This document shows, piece by piece, positions 24,822 through 34,641 of a stretch of DNA of 64,000 nucleotides. The stretch covers positions 1 through 64,000 of the forward strand of contig NZ_JAKRND010000003.1 in assembly GCF_022347285.1 (NCBI RefSeq), given 5' to 3'. The DNA is from Corynebacterium sp. ACRPH (lineage in GTDB: Bacteria > Actinomycetota > Actinomycetes > Mycobacteriales > Mycobacteriaceae). The translations under genes were made by a program, and so were the position numbers. Numbering within the stretch: position 1 is the stretch's first letter; every line of letters begins with the position of its first letter. The notes beneath the pieces are model-generated. The model was given only the letters and a program-made list of their open reading frames with translations, ran no database searches and was not told the DNA's origin.

Positions 24822-26425
24822 CGGGTTCTTTGGATCTTCGGCTGAACGCTGCACTTGATGTGATGGCCGGCTTTGGTGCTGACGTGGAGGGGGCGAAGGC
24901 TGCGGCGTCATTTACCAACGGCATGAACCCAGAGACGATCCTTACGTCGCTTGGGCCGGCGAGCAACCAGAAACAACAGGCGCCGGAGCTGGCTGCCGAA
25001 GCGTGTGTGAAAGAGAGCCTGAAGGGCACGGGTGAAGCACAGCCGGGGACGGTGACGGAGAAGGCGGGGAAGGAGCAGCTGAACCACGAACACTGCGTGC
25101 AGGATCGTTGCGTGGCGGTGCGGGATACCGCTGAGATCATGGGCACGATCTCGGAGAACTCGGTGAGTTTGATCGAGGACATTGCCGAGAAGCTGGAGCT
25201 TTTCGGCATGGCGGCGATTGGCCTGATCAATGGTGGTAAGCCGTTGCTCGATCTGTTGGCGAAGCTGGCGGGGAAGCTCTCGGAGGATATCCTGCGCAGC
25301 CGCAACAATTGCCTGGATACCACCATGGATCAGCTGATCCGCGATGCAAAGCCCGCCGCCGAGCCGGGCAATTCGGACAAGCCGGTCTGCCAGGATCCCA
25401 AGCCTGCCGAGACCAAGTGCCCGGAGCCTGTAAAGGCCCCGGAAGGTGATTGCCCAGCGCCGAAGAAGGTAGTGACGCCCCCTCCGGCGGTCGAGCAACC
25501 GTGTGAGACGGGGGCTGCACAGCACCCCACTCCACAGGCGGCGGCTCAGGTGGTCACACAGACGGCTATGGCTCAGGCGCCGCAACCGGCGCCCGCGCCT
25601 GCACCTGTGCCAGCCCCAGAGCCAGCGCCTGCACCGCCGCCTATGCCTGCACAGTCCTTGGTGCCGCCGCCTCCGCCGCCTGCTCCACCGGCGCCTCTGG
25701 CTCCTCCGCTGGCTGGCTCTCTGCAGATCAACGTCGAGGGGGCGGTGAGGCTGTGGGAGCAGATCGTGCACTGTGCGACGGAGGCTTTGGCGCCACCGGC
25801 GGATCACTGTCCGGCTTCTGCCCCGGAGCCGGCGCCGGAACCAACGCCAGAACCTAAGCCTGAGCCAGCTCCACCAACCGAACAGGTTGAGCACAAGGAA
25901 GAGTGCGAGCCAGAGCCGAAACCGGAACCTAAGCCCGAGCCGGCGGATCACTGTGAAAAGTCAGAGCAGGAGGTGGAGCAGAAGCCGGTCGGAAACCCGC
26001 AGCCGCAGCCTGAGCCGAAGCTAGAGCCGGAACCGGAGCCCAAACCTGAACCACCTCACCAGTGCGAGGAGCCGAAGCTCGAACCGAAACCTGAACCCGA
26101 GCCGGAACCGGAACTCAAGCCCAAGCCGGAACCACCGCAGCAATGCGAAGAACCGAAACCTGAGCACAAGGCACCAACACCGCCGTCAAGCGATACGAAG
26201 GGCGAACCGATCACGCCCGCGGCACCCAGCCAGGAACCTGCACCGGCACCAAACGCTGAAAATCATCCAAAGCCCCAACCGGCGCCCTCCAAGCAGTGGA
26301 CTCCGGACGTGTGGGTATCGGCAGCGGGAGCTGCATCCATTGAAATGACAGGCACCTCTGTGGAATTGGCTGGTGCGGGGGCTGCGGCAGTGGGCGTCAA
26401 TATCGAAAGGAGCGGTGAGTGGTGA
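24818..26425 (+). CDS. large Pro/Glu/Lys-rich, Cys-containing protein, probable type VII substrate
   Basis: A 535-residue protein of unknown function. Residues 1 to about 185 are helical and have the look of an ESX substrate head. Residues about 185-500 are low-complexity Pro/Ala/Glu/Lys with EPKPEPEP-type repeats. They are punctuated by single cysteines in recurring contexts (DHCP, DHCEKSE, HQCEEPK, QQCEEPK). A short conserved-looking, Trp-containing C-terminal segment (QWTPDVWVSAAG...) follows. There is no signal peptide or membrane helix. The tail resembles wall-spanning linkers, which suggests surface display. It overlaps the neighbouring genes by 4 bp on both sides. Confidence 0.55.
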   Translation: MTGSLDLRLNAALDVMAGFGADVEGAKAAASFTNGMNPETILTSLGPASNQKQQAPELAAEACVKESLKGTGEAQPGTVTEKAGKEQLNHEHCVQDRCVAVRDTAEIMGTISENSVSLIEDIAEKLELFGMAAIGLINGGKPLLDLLAKLAGKLSEDILRSRNNCLDTTMDQLIRDAKPAAEPGNSDKPVCQDPKPAETKCPEPVKAPEGDCPAPKKVVTPPPAVEQPCETGAAQHPTPQAAAQVVTQTAMAQAPQPAPAPAPVPAPEPAPAPPPMPAQSLVPPPPPPAPPAPLAPPLAGSLQINVEGAVRLWEQIVHCATEALAPPADHCPASAPEPAPEPTPEPKPEPAPPTEQVEHKEECEPEPKPEPKPEPADHCEKSEQEVEQKPVGNPQPQPEPKLEPEPEPKPEPPHQCEEPKLEPKPEPEPEPELKPKPEPPQQCEEPKPEHKAPTPPSSDTKGEPITPAAPSQEPAPAPNAENHPKPQPAPSKQWTPDVWVSAAGAASIEMTGTSVELAGAGAAAVGVNIERSGEW

Positions 26426-26655
26426 CCGGCAGGGAAGAACTCACAGAGCGCTACCAGCGCATCGTCGATGACTACATGGCAGAGGTCGAAGAATCGGTGA
26501 GGGAGTTCGAGGAAACCCTCAAGGAATGCACGCGCCAACTTGAGGAGGCCAAGAAGGCTCAGGGGGACAAGGCAAATAAGACGGTTGGAAGCGCGAACGT
26601 GAACGCGACCGCGAGCACTGGTGCCCGCGGGGTGCGCGGGCGAATCTTCGACTAA
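26422..26655 (+). CDS. small charged coiled-coil protein of the substrate operon
   Basis: A 77-residue hydrophilic protein. Residues 5-50 form a strongly charged helix (ELTERYQRIVDDYMAEVEES..., ECTRQLEEAKKAQ) likely to be a coiled coil; the end is disordered. GTG 26422 overlaps the preceding stop as GTGA and has AAAGGAG upstream. It has no recognised family. A partner or chaperone of the large protein is a guess from context. Confidence 0.55.
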   Translation: MTGREELTERYQRIVDDYMAEVEESVREFEETLKECTRQLEEAKKAQGDKANKTVGSANVNATASTGARGVRGRIFD

Positions 26656-26681
26656 GAGGTCAAACCTTAAGAAGCTGAGCT

Positions 26682-27557
26682 CTAGAAGATCTCCGCCAGG
26701 CGCTCGTCCAGATCCACGTTCTCCGGCAGGTTCTTGTACAGCTCGTGCTGGGTGGCGGTGCGGGTCTTCTTCAGCTCGGCGTGGCTATCGCGGAAGGAGG
26801 CGTACTTCTTCTCGTCCTCGGCCAGAACGAAGCCAGTCATCAGGCCGCGAGCCAGCTCTTGTTGGCTGAACTGCGGTAGGCCAGCACCCAGAGCAAAGTT
26901 GCGGCCATACTTCTCGTGGAAGCCGCTGGAGGAAGCGCCCAGCAGCTCGCGGTAGGCAACGTCCCCACCCCAGTGCGCGGCCATGCGCTTGGCGTTGCCC
27001 ATCGGGGTCTCGCCCAAACGGCCAGCCTCCAGCACCAGGCCCGGAGCCTTTACATACTTCGCGGCCTCCGTCGCATCCGGGGTAGTATCCGCCGGGTACA
27101 CGGCCATCACGCCATTGATGGTGGGCTCGGTCTCGTAGCCCTTCAGCTCGCTACGGTGGCGGCGGCCCGTCGCCGCCAGCACGGCAGCCGAAGCACCCAT
27201 GCCGTGGCCAGCGAGGTAAAGCTCGTTCGGCTGCACCGTGACGTTGCCGTTGCCCAGGCGCACACCAGCCAGGATCTGCAGCGCGGTCTCCAGGTCAGCG
27301 GCAAAACCCCGGTGGTTTGGGGAGAGGCCCTTCTCCGTATCCGGCGCCGCCACTGCGAACCCCCAGCTGGCCAGGTGGCGCAGCGTCGCGTGGTACGCAT
27401 CCACGCCGACACGCCAGTCGTGCCCGAAAGCGATGCCGGGGATGCCGTTGCCTTCCGCCGGGGTGTAAACGCGCCCCGGAATTCCAGCGAAGTTCAGGTC
27501 ACCGACCATCACGCGGTGCGGGCCACGCTTGCCCAAACGAGTAATCAGGTTCTTCAT
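26682..27557 (-). CDS. alpha/beta-hydrolase, probably secretion-independent esterase
   Basis: A 291-residue alpha/beta-hydrolase-fold protein. The nucleophile elbow is AGHGMGAS around residue 133, and a C-terminal His (SSSGFHEKY, about 219) could complete the triad. It resembles the dienelactone hydrolase/PET-hydrolase-like group, but there is no signal peptide and the substrate is unknown. ATG 27557 is preferred because upstream codons run into the glmS promoter region. It is divergent from glmS, as in other corynebacteria as I recall. Confidence 0.7.
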   Translation of the reverse strand: MKNLITRLGKRGPHRVMVGDLNFAGIPGRVYTPAEGNGIPGIAFGHDWRVGVDAYHATLRHLASWGFAVAAPDTEKGLSPNHRGFAADLETALQILAGVRLGNGNVTVQPNELYLAGHGMGASAAVLAATGRRHRSELKGYETEPTINGVMAVYPADTTPDATEAAKYVKAPGLVLEAGRLGETPMGNAKRMAAHWGGDVAYRELLGASSSGFHEKYGRNFALGAGLPQFSQQELARGLMTGFVLAEDEKKYASFRDSHAELKKTRTATQHELYKNLPENVDLDERLAEIF

Positions 27558-27605
27558 CTTATCTGCCACAGCCCCACAGCTTACCGAAACGGACAAGCCA
27601 TTGTG

Positions 27606-27611
27606 TATCGT
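27606..27611 (+). promoter_or_regulatory. -10 box of glmS, probable leaderless start
   Basis: TATCGT ends 7 nt before the glmS ATG, with TTACCG about 19 bp upstream of it. No ribosome site is visible. Confidence 0.4.
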
Positions 27612-27618
27612 CAGAGGC

Positions 27619-29481
27619 ATGTGTGCAATTGTTGGTTACGTAGGTGACTCCGAGGCCCTCCAAATCGGGTTGGATGCGCTGGAGCGAATGGAATACCGCG
27701 GATACGATTCCGCTGGCATCGCAGTTGTCGAGCAGGGTTCCCTGCACCTCGAAAAGAAGGAAGGCAAACTGCAAAACCTCATCGACCGCATCGATGAAGT
27801 CGGTCGCGATTCCTTCCATGGCTCTACCTGCATCGGCCACACCCGCTGGGCAACCCACGGCCGCCCGAACGACGTGAACGCACACCCGCACCGTTCCTTC
27901 GACGGCAAGGCCGCCATCGTCCACAACGGCATCATCGAAAACTTCTCCACCCTGCGCGCGGAGATCGAGGCCGCCGGCATCGAGCTGGAATCCGAGACCG
28001 ACTCCGAGGTCGCCGCACACCTGCTGGCGCTCGCCTACAACGAAGGCGAAACCGCGGGCGACTTCCAGGCCTCCGCACTGAAGGTCCTCTCCCGCCTGGA
28101 CGGTGCCTTCACCGTGCTGTTTGTACACGACGACCACCCGGGCACCATCGTCGCGGGGCGCCGCTCCACCCCGCTGATCGTCGGCGTGGGCGAGGGCGAA
28201 ATGTTCCTCGGCTCCGACGTAGCGGCCTTCATCGACCGCACCAAGAACGCCGTGGAGCTGGGCCAGGACAACGCGGTGGTCATCACCGCCGATTCCTACT
28301 ACATCTACGACTTCGACGGCAACCCGGTGGAGGGCAAGCCCTTCACCATCGACTGGGACCTGGATGCGGCGCAGAAGGACGGCTTCGATTCCTTCATGAT
28401 GAAGGAAATCCACGAGCAGCCCGCCGCCGTCCGCGACACCCTGGCAGGCCACTTCGACGGCCGTCGCATCGTGCTGGACGAGCAGCGCCTGTCCGACGAG
28501 GACCTGCGCGGCGTGGAGAAGGTCTTCGTCGTTGCCTGTGGCTCGGCCTACCACTCCGGCCTGCTGGCCAAGTACGCCATCGAGCACTGGGTGCGCCTGC
28601 CCGTAGAGATCGAGGTCGCCAGCGAGTTCCGCTACCGCGACCCGGTGCTGGACCAGCGCACCCTCGTTGTGGCCGTGTCCCAGTCCGGCGAGACTGCCGA
28701 CACGCTGGAGGCCGTGCGCCACGCGAAGATGCAGGGCGCCCGCGTGCTGGCCGTCTGCAACACCAACGGCTCGCAGATCCCGCGCGAGTCCGATGCCGTG
28801 CTGTACACCCACGCCGGCCCCGAGATCGGTGTGGCCTCCACGAAGGCTTTCCTGGCGCAGGTCGCCGCCAACTACCTGGTGGGCTTGGCTCTGGCACAGG
28901 CTCGCGGCACTAAGTACGCTGACGAGATCGCCGAGATTTTCTACTCCCTGGAGGCGCTGCCGGAGAAGATCGAGAAGACCCTCGGTTTGCGCGAGCAGAT
29001 CCTGCAGCTGGCCGAGGAGCTCGGCCCAGTGAAGACCATGCTGTTCCTGGGCCGCCACGTGGGCTTCCCGGTTGCCCTCGAGGGCGCGCTGAAGCTGAAG
29101 GAGTTGGCCTACATTCACGCAGAGGGCTTCGCCGCCGGTGAGCTGAAGCACGGCCCGATCGCCCTGATCGAGGACGACCTGCCCGTCGTTGTCGTGGTGC
29201 CCAGCCCGAACGGCCGCCCGGTGCTGCACTCCAAGATCGTCTCGAACATCCAGGAGATCCGTGCCCGCGGCGCAAAGACCATCGTCATCGCGGAAGAGGG
29301 CGACGAGGCCGTGCGCCCGTATGCCAACTGGCTGCTGGAGATCCCGGGCACCACGTCGCTGATGCAGCCGCTGCTGTCCACGGTGCCGCTGCAGTTCCTG
29401 GCCGCCGACATCGCGCGCCAGTGCGGCAACCAGGACATCGACAAGCCGCGCAACCTGGCCAAGTCCGTCACCGTCGAATAG
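27619..29481 (+). CDS. glmS: glutamine-fructose-6-phosphate aminotransferase
   Basis: A 620-residue GlmS making glucosamine-6-phosphate from fructose-6-phosphate and glutamine, the entry to UDP-GlcNAc. Cys2 (after removal of Met; MCAIVGYVG) is the glutaminase nucleophile. HTRWATHG and HNGIIENF belong to the same domain. The two SIS domains follow from about residue 300, and the C-terminal DKPRNLAKSVTVE is family-invariant. No glmS ribozyme is present upstream. Its product feeds GlmM at 20.3 kb. Confidence 0.97.
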   Translation: MCAIVGYVGDSEALQIGLDALERMEYRGYDSAGIAVVEQGSLHLEKKEGKLQNLIDRIDEVGRDSFHGSTCIGHTRWATHGRPNDVNAHPHRSFDGKAAIVHNGIIENFSTLRAEIEAAGIELESETDSEVAAHLLALAYNEGETAGDFQASALKVLSRLDGAFTVLFVHDDHPGTIVAGRRSTPLIVGVGEGEMFLGSDVAAFIDRTKNAVELGQDNAVVITADSYYIYDFDGNPVEGKPFTIDWDLDAAQKDGFDSFMMKEIHEQPAAVRDTLAGHFDGRRIVLDEQRLSDEDLRGVEKVFVVACGSAYHSGLLAKYAIEHWVRLPVEIEVASEFRYRDPVLDQRTLVVAVSQSGETADTLEAVRHAKMQGARVLAVCNTNGSQIPRESDAVLYTHAGPEIGVASTKAFLAQVAANYLVGLALAQARGTKYADEIAEIFYSLEALPEKIEKTLGLREQILQLAEELGPVKTMLFLGRHVGFPVALEGALKLKELAYIHAEGFAAGELKHGPIALIEDDLPVVVVVPSPNGRPVLHSKIVSNIQEIRARGAKTIVIAEEGDEAVRPYANWLLEIPGTTSLMQPLLSTVPLQFLAADIARQCGNQDIDKPRNLAKSVTVE

Positions 29482-29552
29482 TTCGGGGTTTTTCTTAGTG
29501 ACGCCCCCTGCCGTGCCCCTTTCCTGGAATCCCAGGAGGGGTAGCTAAGGTT

Positions 29553-31292
29553 ATGAACATGTCGGATCGTCACCTTGCGGAACTAGTCGTTGACCTGGAT
29601 GCCATCGCGCATAATGTGCGCGTGTTCCGGGAGGCTGCGGCTCCCGCCGGGGTGCTGGCCGTTGTAAAGGCCGATGCGTACAACCACGGGGTGGACGTGG
29701 TGGCGCCCGCAATGCTGGATGCGGGCGTGGAACAGTTAGGCGTGGCCACACTGGGGGAGGCCCTGCACCTGCGCGAGATTCTCACGGAACTGGGGGAGAG
29801 CTACGCTTCCGCGCCGATCACTGCCTGGATGTGGACACCCGAAGAAGACCTGGCGGATGTATTCGCCGCGGACATCAACGTTGGTGTGCCCTCGCTGGCG
29901 CACGCGCGTTCCCTGGTGGAGCAGGCCGAAAAAGCACGGCGGGAGGCGCAGGTCAGTACTCCCGTGCGGGTGACGCTCATGGTGGATACTGGCCTTTCCC
30001 GCTCCGGGGTGAGCCCCGCCGAGTGGCAGAGAACAGTCGAGCTGCTGGCTTCCAGGATGGAACTGGTGGAAGTCACCGGCGTGATGACCCACATGGCCAG
30101 CGCCGACGATCCCAAGTCGGAGGCGAACAACCTGCAGGCTGCCCGCTTCGCGGAAGCTATCGAGTTTTGCCGATCCCGTGGGCTGCGGGTGCCCCGCAAT
30201 CACATTGCAAACACACCGGCTACGTTGCACCGTCCTGATCTCGCCTATGAGCTGGTACGACCGGGCGTCGGACTATATGGCATCGACCCGATCGGTGTGG
30301 GGGTCGAGCTAAAAGCGGCGATGACACTGCGCGCCCGCGTCACCACAACCCGGGTGGTGCCGAAGGGCGAGGGCGTGAGCTACAGCCACACCTGGCGGGC
30401 GCAGCGCGATACCCGCACCGCCGTGGTGGCTCTCGGATACGCCGACGGGCTGCCGCGAAGCGTGTCCGGAAAGATGCAGGTGACGATCAACGGGAAGACA
30501 TATCCGCAGATCGGGCGGGTGTGCATGGATCAGATCGTCGTGGAGCTGGGGCCGGCCGATGGTGCTGAAGGGGCTGCCGACGGCGCCGCAGACGTGAAAC
30601 CGGGCGACTGGGCGGTGATCTTCGGCCAGGGTGGCACCAGTACAGACGACTTCGCGGAGCTGGCGGGCACGATCAGCTACGAGGTGCTGACGATGCCGCG
30701 GGGCTCGAGGATCAAGCGGGTATTCAAGGGTGGCCGCCCGGATTTCTCCGCCGACGGTTCCTGCGCTGCCGCGACTGCCGATGACATGCGGGCTCTCGGC
30801 GAGCAGCTGGGCAAGCAGCTGGAGGCCGGGACCGTTGTGGTGCTTTCCGGCCCGCTGGGTGCGGGCAAGACGACCCTGACCCAGGGTCTGGCCGCTGGTC
30901 TGGGAGTGAAGGGGCGCGTGCAGTCGCCGACGTTCACCATCGTGCGGACTCACCGCGCCGGGCAGCGCGGGGTGGGGCTGTTGCACATGGACGCCTACCG
31001 CTTGCTGGGTGCGGACGTGGAGGAGGGCATCGAGCCGGGGCGCCACATCGACCGCAACGAGGTGCTCGACGCCCTGGAGAGCTTGGACATTGACGCGGAC
31101 ATTGACGACGTGGTCGTGGTGGCGGAATGGGGCCGCGGAGTGGTGGAGCCCCTAAGCGAGAAGGTGCTTGACGTGCAGATCGACCGGAGTAGCGTGGACG
31201 GCACTGCCGGTGGCGTGGAAAGCGCCGCTGACCCGGCAAATCCTGAAGCTTCGGCCACGGACGCACGCACCGTCACGTGGCGCTGGGTCTAG
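29553..31292 (+). CDS. alr-tsaE: fusion: alanine racemase - TsaE
   Basis: A 579-residue two-enzyme polypeptide. Residues 1 to about 390 are alanine racemase, which makes D-alanine for peptidoglycan: the PLP lysine lies in VVKADAYNHG (K39), the catalytic Tyr in GVSYSHTW near 276, and CMDQIVVELG follows. Residues about 400-579 are TsaE, the ATPase needed for tRNA t6A37 synthesis, with P-loop GPLGAGKTT near 433 and SPTFTIVRTH after it. The join has no stop or internal start signal. In mycobacteria and C. glutamicum these are, from recall, separate genes. An AGGAGG lies 13 nt upstream of the ATG. Confidence 0.93.
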   Translation: MNMSDRHLAELVVDLDAIAHNVRVFREAAAPAGVLAVVKADAYNHGVDVVAPAMLDAGVEQLGVATLGEALHLREILTELGESYASAPITAWMWTPEEDLADVFAADINVGVPSLAHARSLVEQAEKARREAQVSTPVRVTLMVDTGLSRSGVSPAEWQRTVELLASRMELVEVTGVMTHMASADDPKSEANNLQAARFAEAIEFCRSRGLRVPRNHIANTPATLHRPDLAYELVRPGVGLYGIDPIGVGVELKAAMTLRARVTTTRVVPKGEGVSYSHTWRAQRDTRTAVVALGYADGLPRSVSGKMQVTINGKTYPQIGRVCMDQIVVELGPADGAEGAADGAADVKPGDWAVIFGQGGTSTDDFAELAGTISYEVLTMPRGSRIKRVFKGGRPDFSADGSCAAATADDMRALGEQLGKQLEAGTVVVLSGPLGAGKTTLTQGLAAGLGVKGRVQSPTFTIVRTHRAGQRGVGLLHMDAYRLLGADVEEGIEPGRHIDRNEVLDALESLDIDADIDDVVVVAEWGRGVVEPLSEKVLDVQIDRSSVDGTAGGVESAADPANPEASATDARTVTWRWV

Positions 31293-31465
31293 CTCAGCTG
31301 GGAGCGGCTGGACGCTCCCTGGCAAATTCTTAGGAAAAACTGGGGAATCTCTCGGACGGGGTTGCTTTGAGGAGCTTGGCCGTGCAATTATAGTTGACGA
31401 ATCACCGTGAGGGGTGTTTCACAAGACGCTGGCATTTACGGGCCTGATCAACCCGCCAGTCGTAC

Positions 31466-31516
31466 ACCGTCCCTGAGAGGTTTACTGCGAGAGCCTCTCG
31501 GGGACTTCTTGTTTTC
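31466..31516 (+). terminator. terminator between alr-tsaE and tsaB-rimI-tsaD
   Basis: GTCCC-GAGAGG pairs with CCTCTC-GGGAC with one bulge per arm, then TTCTTGTTTTC. The rest of 31293-31549 has no gene. Confidence 0.75.
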
Positions 31517-31536
31517 ACCACCGCTTCCATCCGCCA

Positions 31537-31542
31537 TAGAAT
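31537..31542 (+). promoter_or_regulatory. -10 box of tsaB-rimI-tsaD, probable leaderless start
   Basis: TAGAAT ends 7 nt before ATG 31550, and no ribosome site is visible, so the transcript probably begins at the start codon. Confidence 0.5.
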
Positions 31543-31549
31543 AAATCCT

Positions 31550-34105
31550 ATGATTTACGCCTTGGCCGTCGATACCTCTACCAACTACGTCACCTGCGGA
31601 GTTGTCCAGATCTCCGCGAATGGCCAGGTACGCGTGCTCTCCGAGCGCTTGGTGGATAACGTCCGCGGCCATATGGAGCTGCTCACGCCAAACATCCAGG
31701 CGTGCCTCGCCGACGCGGGGCTTTCCCCTCGCGACCTGCATACGGTCGTCGCGGGCACCGGTCCGGGGCCGTTTACTGGGTTGCGGGTTGGCATGGCTAC
31801 TGCTGCTGCTTTTGGTGACGCCCTCTCGATCCCAGTCCACGGCATCCCCAGCGCGGCCGCCACGGCGTGGGGGCACGCAACCTCCTGGGTCGGGTCTAAA
31901 GCTTTCGGCGACTACCTGATCGTCTCCGACGCCCGGCGCCGGGAGTTCTATCACTCCCGTATGAGTTTCTACCCCGGCCTGGCGGGGCGGCTGTGCTCTG
32001 AAGTGCAGGTTCCAGCTTCGGTCCACGCGCCAGACGTGGTGCGAGAGATCCAGCGCGAGTTCGACCGCTGGCCGCTGCGGGTGCTCAGCGCTTCCGCGGT
32101 CGCAGAACAGGCGGAAGAGCTTCTTGGCTCCCAAGAGGGCTGCCAGATCGAAAGCGTGGATGCCCACCCCACGCCCCGCGGGCTGGTGCTCGCCGCGCTG
32201 GAGTCTCTCGGTTCGGTTCCGGGGTTGCTCGCCGACGCGTCGGCACTGCGCGCGCTGTACCTGCGCCGTCCGGATGCGAAGGAGCCGAAGGCGAAGGCTG
32301 TCTCGAAGGCGCTGGACTTCTCCCACGTGCAGGCAGATGTCGCACGGCAGAGTGGCGAGGCCGGGGCCGCAGAACCCCAGACCGCAGAACCCCAGGCCAC
32401 AGACACCCAGAACGCTGACTCTCAGACGGCTCGCGTGCGCTTGCTCACTCCCGCCGACGCGCCCGCCTGTGCGGAGATCGAGCAGATCCTCTTCTCTGAG
32501 GATTCCCCCTGGTCCGCGGAAGCCTTCGCCAGCGAGATCGCCGCGCCGCACACGCACTGCCTCGCCCTGGAGGCCGCTCCCGAGGCAGCTGCAGACTCTG
32601 CCGATGGCCCCGGCGAACCCCAGTTGATCGGCTACGCCATCCTGGCCGTCGGCGGCCCAGCTAACGACCCGGAGGCGGAGATCCACACCATCGGCATTCT
32701 CCCCGAATGGCAGGGGAGGGGCCTATCCAAACTGCTCATGGATCCGCTGGTCGCTGTCGCCGACCGTCTGCGCGCCCCCGTGTTCCTCGAGGTCCGCACC
32801 GACAACCGTCCCGCTGTCGGGCTGTACGAGCGCTACGGCTTCACCATCGAAGGCACCCGCCGCGCTTATTACCAACCCTCTGGCGCCGATGCCTTCACCA
32901 TGGTTCGCCCCGGCATGGTGCGCCCCGGCTTTGTTTCTGACGTCACCCCGACCCCAGATACCGGCGCCTCGAACCGGCCTACCTACATCATGGGCATCGA
33001 AAGCTCCTGTGACGAGACCGGCGTGGGCATCGTCGCCAGCACGGCAACTGCTGGTGAAGCAGTAGCTGACGACGGTGCTGCGCAGCTGGAGATCGTGGCG
33101 AACAAGGTGGCCTCCTCCATGGAGCAGCACGCCCGCTTCGGAGGCGTGGTCCCGGAGATCGCCTCTCGCGCGCACCTGGAGGCCATGCAGCCGACCATGC
33201 GTGCCGCCCTGGCGGATGCGCGCGAGAATGTCCCCGGTTTCCGCACTCCGGACGTTGTGGCCGCCACCGTTGGACCCGGCCTGGCCGGAGCCCTGCTGGT
33301 AGGTGCCGCCGCCGCGAAGGCCTACGCCCTGGCATGGGAGGTGCCCTTCTATGGCGTGAACCACCTGGGCGGGCACGTGGCTGTCGGAACCCTCGACGAG
33401 GGAGCCGCGGGTGGCTCCAACGAGGGAGCTGGCGCCGACAGCGACCTCAGCAACGCCATCGCGCTGCTGGTCAGCGGCGGACACACGCAGATTTTGCACA
33501 TCACAGGCGTGGGCGCCCCGATGGAAGAACTCGGCAGCACCCTGGACGATGCCGCGGGTGAGGCCTACGACAAGGTCGCGCGCTTGCTGGGTCTGGGCTA
33601 CCCAGGCGGTCCGGTGATCGACCGACTGGCGGCGCAAGGTGACCCCAAGGCCATCGCCTTCCCGCGCGGCATGATGCGCCAGCAGGATTCGCGCTACGAC
33701 TTCTCCTTCTCCGGGTTGAAGACCGCCGTCGCCCGCTACGTGGAGAATGCGGAAAAAGAGGGTGCGAGCCTGCCCATTGAAGACGTGTGTGCTTCCTTCC
33801 AAGAGGCAGTGGTGGACGTGCTCGTCACCAAGGCGCTGCGCGCCTGCGAGGATAAGGACGCCCGCGTGATGCTGCTCGGCGGAGGTGTTTCCGCGAACAG
33901 ACGCCTGCGGGAAGTGGCTGCCGAAAGGTGCGGAGAAGTGGGCGTCGAACTAAAAATCCCGCAGGCAAAGCTCTGCACCGACAACGGCGTGATGATGGCG
34001 GCGCTCGCGGCGCGCCTCGTTGCGGCAGGGGAGGAACCGAGCGGTTTAGCGACGCCTACCGACCCGTCGCTGGACGTGGAAGAGCCTGTCCTGCGCAATC
34101 ACTAG
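31550..34105 (+). CDS. tsaB-rimI-tsaD: triple fusion: TsaB - RimI - TsaD
   Basis: An 851-residue protein. Residues 1 to about 230 are TsaB ([18 protein letters not shown]..., [13 protein letters not shown]), the non-catalytic partner in t6A synthesis. Residues about 295-460 are a GNAT acetyltransferase of the RimI type ([32 protein letters not shown]). Residues about 477-851 are TsaD, the threonylcarbamoyl transferase ([19 protein letters not shown] metal site near 604, [17 protein letters not shown]). Linkers of 60 and 20 residues separate the parts. The order equals the separate mycobacterial genes, so stop codons were lost. Confidence 0.93.
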   Translation: MIYALAVDTSTNYVTCGVVQISANGQVRVLSERLVDNVRGHMELLTPNIQACLADAGLSPRDLHTVVAGTGPGPFTGLRVGMATAAAFGDALSIPVHGIPSAAATAWGHATSWVGSKAFGDYLIVSDARRREFYHSRMSFYPGLAGRLCSEVQVPASVHAPDVVREIQREFDRWPLRVLSASAVAEQAEELLGSQEGCQIESVDAHPTPRGLVLAALESLGSVPGLLADASALRALYLRRPDAKEPKAKAVSKALDFSHVQADVARQSGEAGAAEPQTAEPQATDTQNADSQTARVRLLTPADAPACAEIEQILFSEDSPWSAEAFASEIAAPHTHCLALEAAPEAAADSADGPGEPQLIGYAILAVGGPANDPEAEIHTIGILPEWQGRGLSKLLMDPLVAVADRLRAPVFLEVRTDNRPAVGLYERYGFTIEGTRRAYYQPSGADAFTMVRPGMVRPGFVSDVTPTPDTGASNRPTYIMGIESSCDETGVGIVASTATAGEAVADDGAAQLEIVANKVASSMEQHARFGGVVPEIASRAHLEAMQPTMRAALADARENVPGFRTPDVVAATVGPGLAGALLVGAAAAKAYALAWEVPFYGVNHLGGHVAVGTLDEGAAGGSNEGAGADSDLSNAIALLVSGGHTQILHITGVGAPMEELGSTLDDAAGEAYDKVARLLGLGYPGGPVIDRLAAQGDPKAIAFPRGMMRQQDSRYDFSFSGLKTAVARYVENAEKEGASLPIEDVCASFQEAVVDVLVTKALRACEDKDARVMLLGGGVSANRRLREVAAERCGEVGVELKIPQAKLCTDNGVMMAALAARLVAAGEEPSGLATPTDPSLDVEEPVLRNH

Positions 34106-34179
34106 TTTGCTGGCAAGATGTTCTGTGACTGTCCAAAAACTCACAACTTCTTCATCACACAACAAGCTAGGAGCCTAAT

Positions 34180-34608
34180 ATGCCACGCAGCATGCTGGTA
34201 ACGCCGGACCTTCAGACGAAGGAAATGGACATTGACCTGTCGGAAGCTGCCGACGTTCTGGGCGGAAGCGAGCAGGATCGCCTGCACGTGGTTTTCGTGG
34301 AGAGTGGCCTGACCGTCGCCGCGATTTACTCCTCCGACGCACGCAAGGCGGAGAACCCGGAGCCGAACCCGCTGGCTTCCATGGGGCGCAAGGAGCAGGA
34401 GACCGGCGACTCCAGCTTCATCTCTGACCCGGCTCGCGCGATCCTCGGCCCCGTGCTGTTCGTCGGCGACGAGGGGGCTGGGCTGACCGACGAGGACATC
34501 GAGTCCATCCACAACGGCATCCGCGCAGTTGAGAACTACAAGGAAGACAACGCCAAGGATTACGAGCTGTGGTACAACGCGGTGGTTAACCTGACTAAGG
34601 GGATCTAG
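34180..34608 (+). CDS. conserved hypothetical protein upstream of groES
   Basis: A 142-residue acidic soluble protein without signal peptide, membrane helix or recognised motif. MPRSMLVTPDLQ and an FVGDEGAGLTDEDIESI segment are its most distinctive parts. The ATG follows GCTAGGAGCC. I recall similar proteins at this place in corynebacteria but no function. It is 75 bp after tsaD and before the CIRCE element. Confidence 0.65.
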   Translation: MPRSMLVTPDLQTKEMDIDLSEAADVLGGSEQDRLHVVFVESGLTVAAIYSSDARKAENPEPNPLASMGRKEQETGDSSFISDPARAILGPVLFVGDEGAGLTDEDIESIHNGIRAVENYKEDNAKDYELWYNAVVNLTKGI

Positions 34609-34641
34609 CGCCGGGGACCTAGCACCGGGGCTGGTTGAGCG

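Noticed and set aside
25530..26290. TonB-like reading of the EPKPEP repeats
   Set aside because: No membrane helix, no TonB C-terminal domain and a Gram-positive-type host; only the composition is similar.
27558..27618. glmS ribozyme or riboswitch
   Set aside because: Only about 60 bp separates the divergent genes and the start looks leaderless, so there is no room for such an element.
27559..29229. 556-codon minus-strand frame under glmS
   Set aside because: Antisense shadow of a highly conserved gene; high GC makes such long frames common here.
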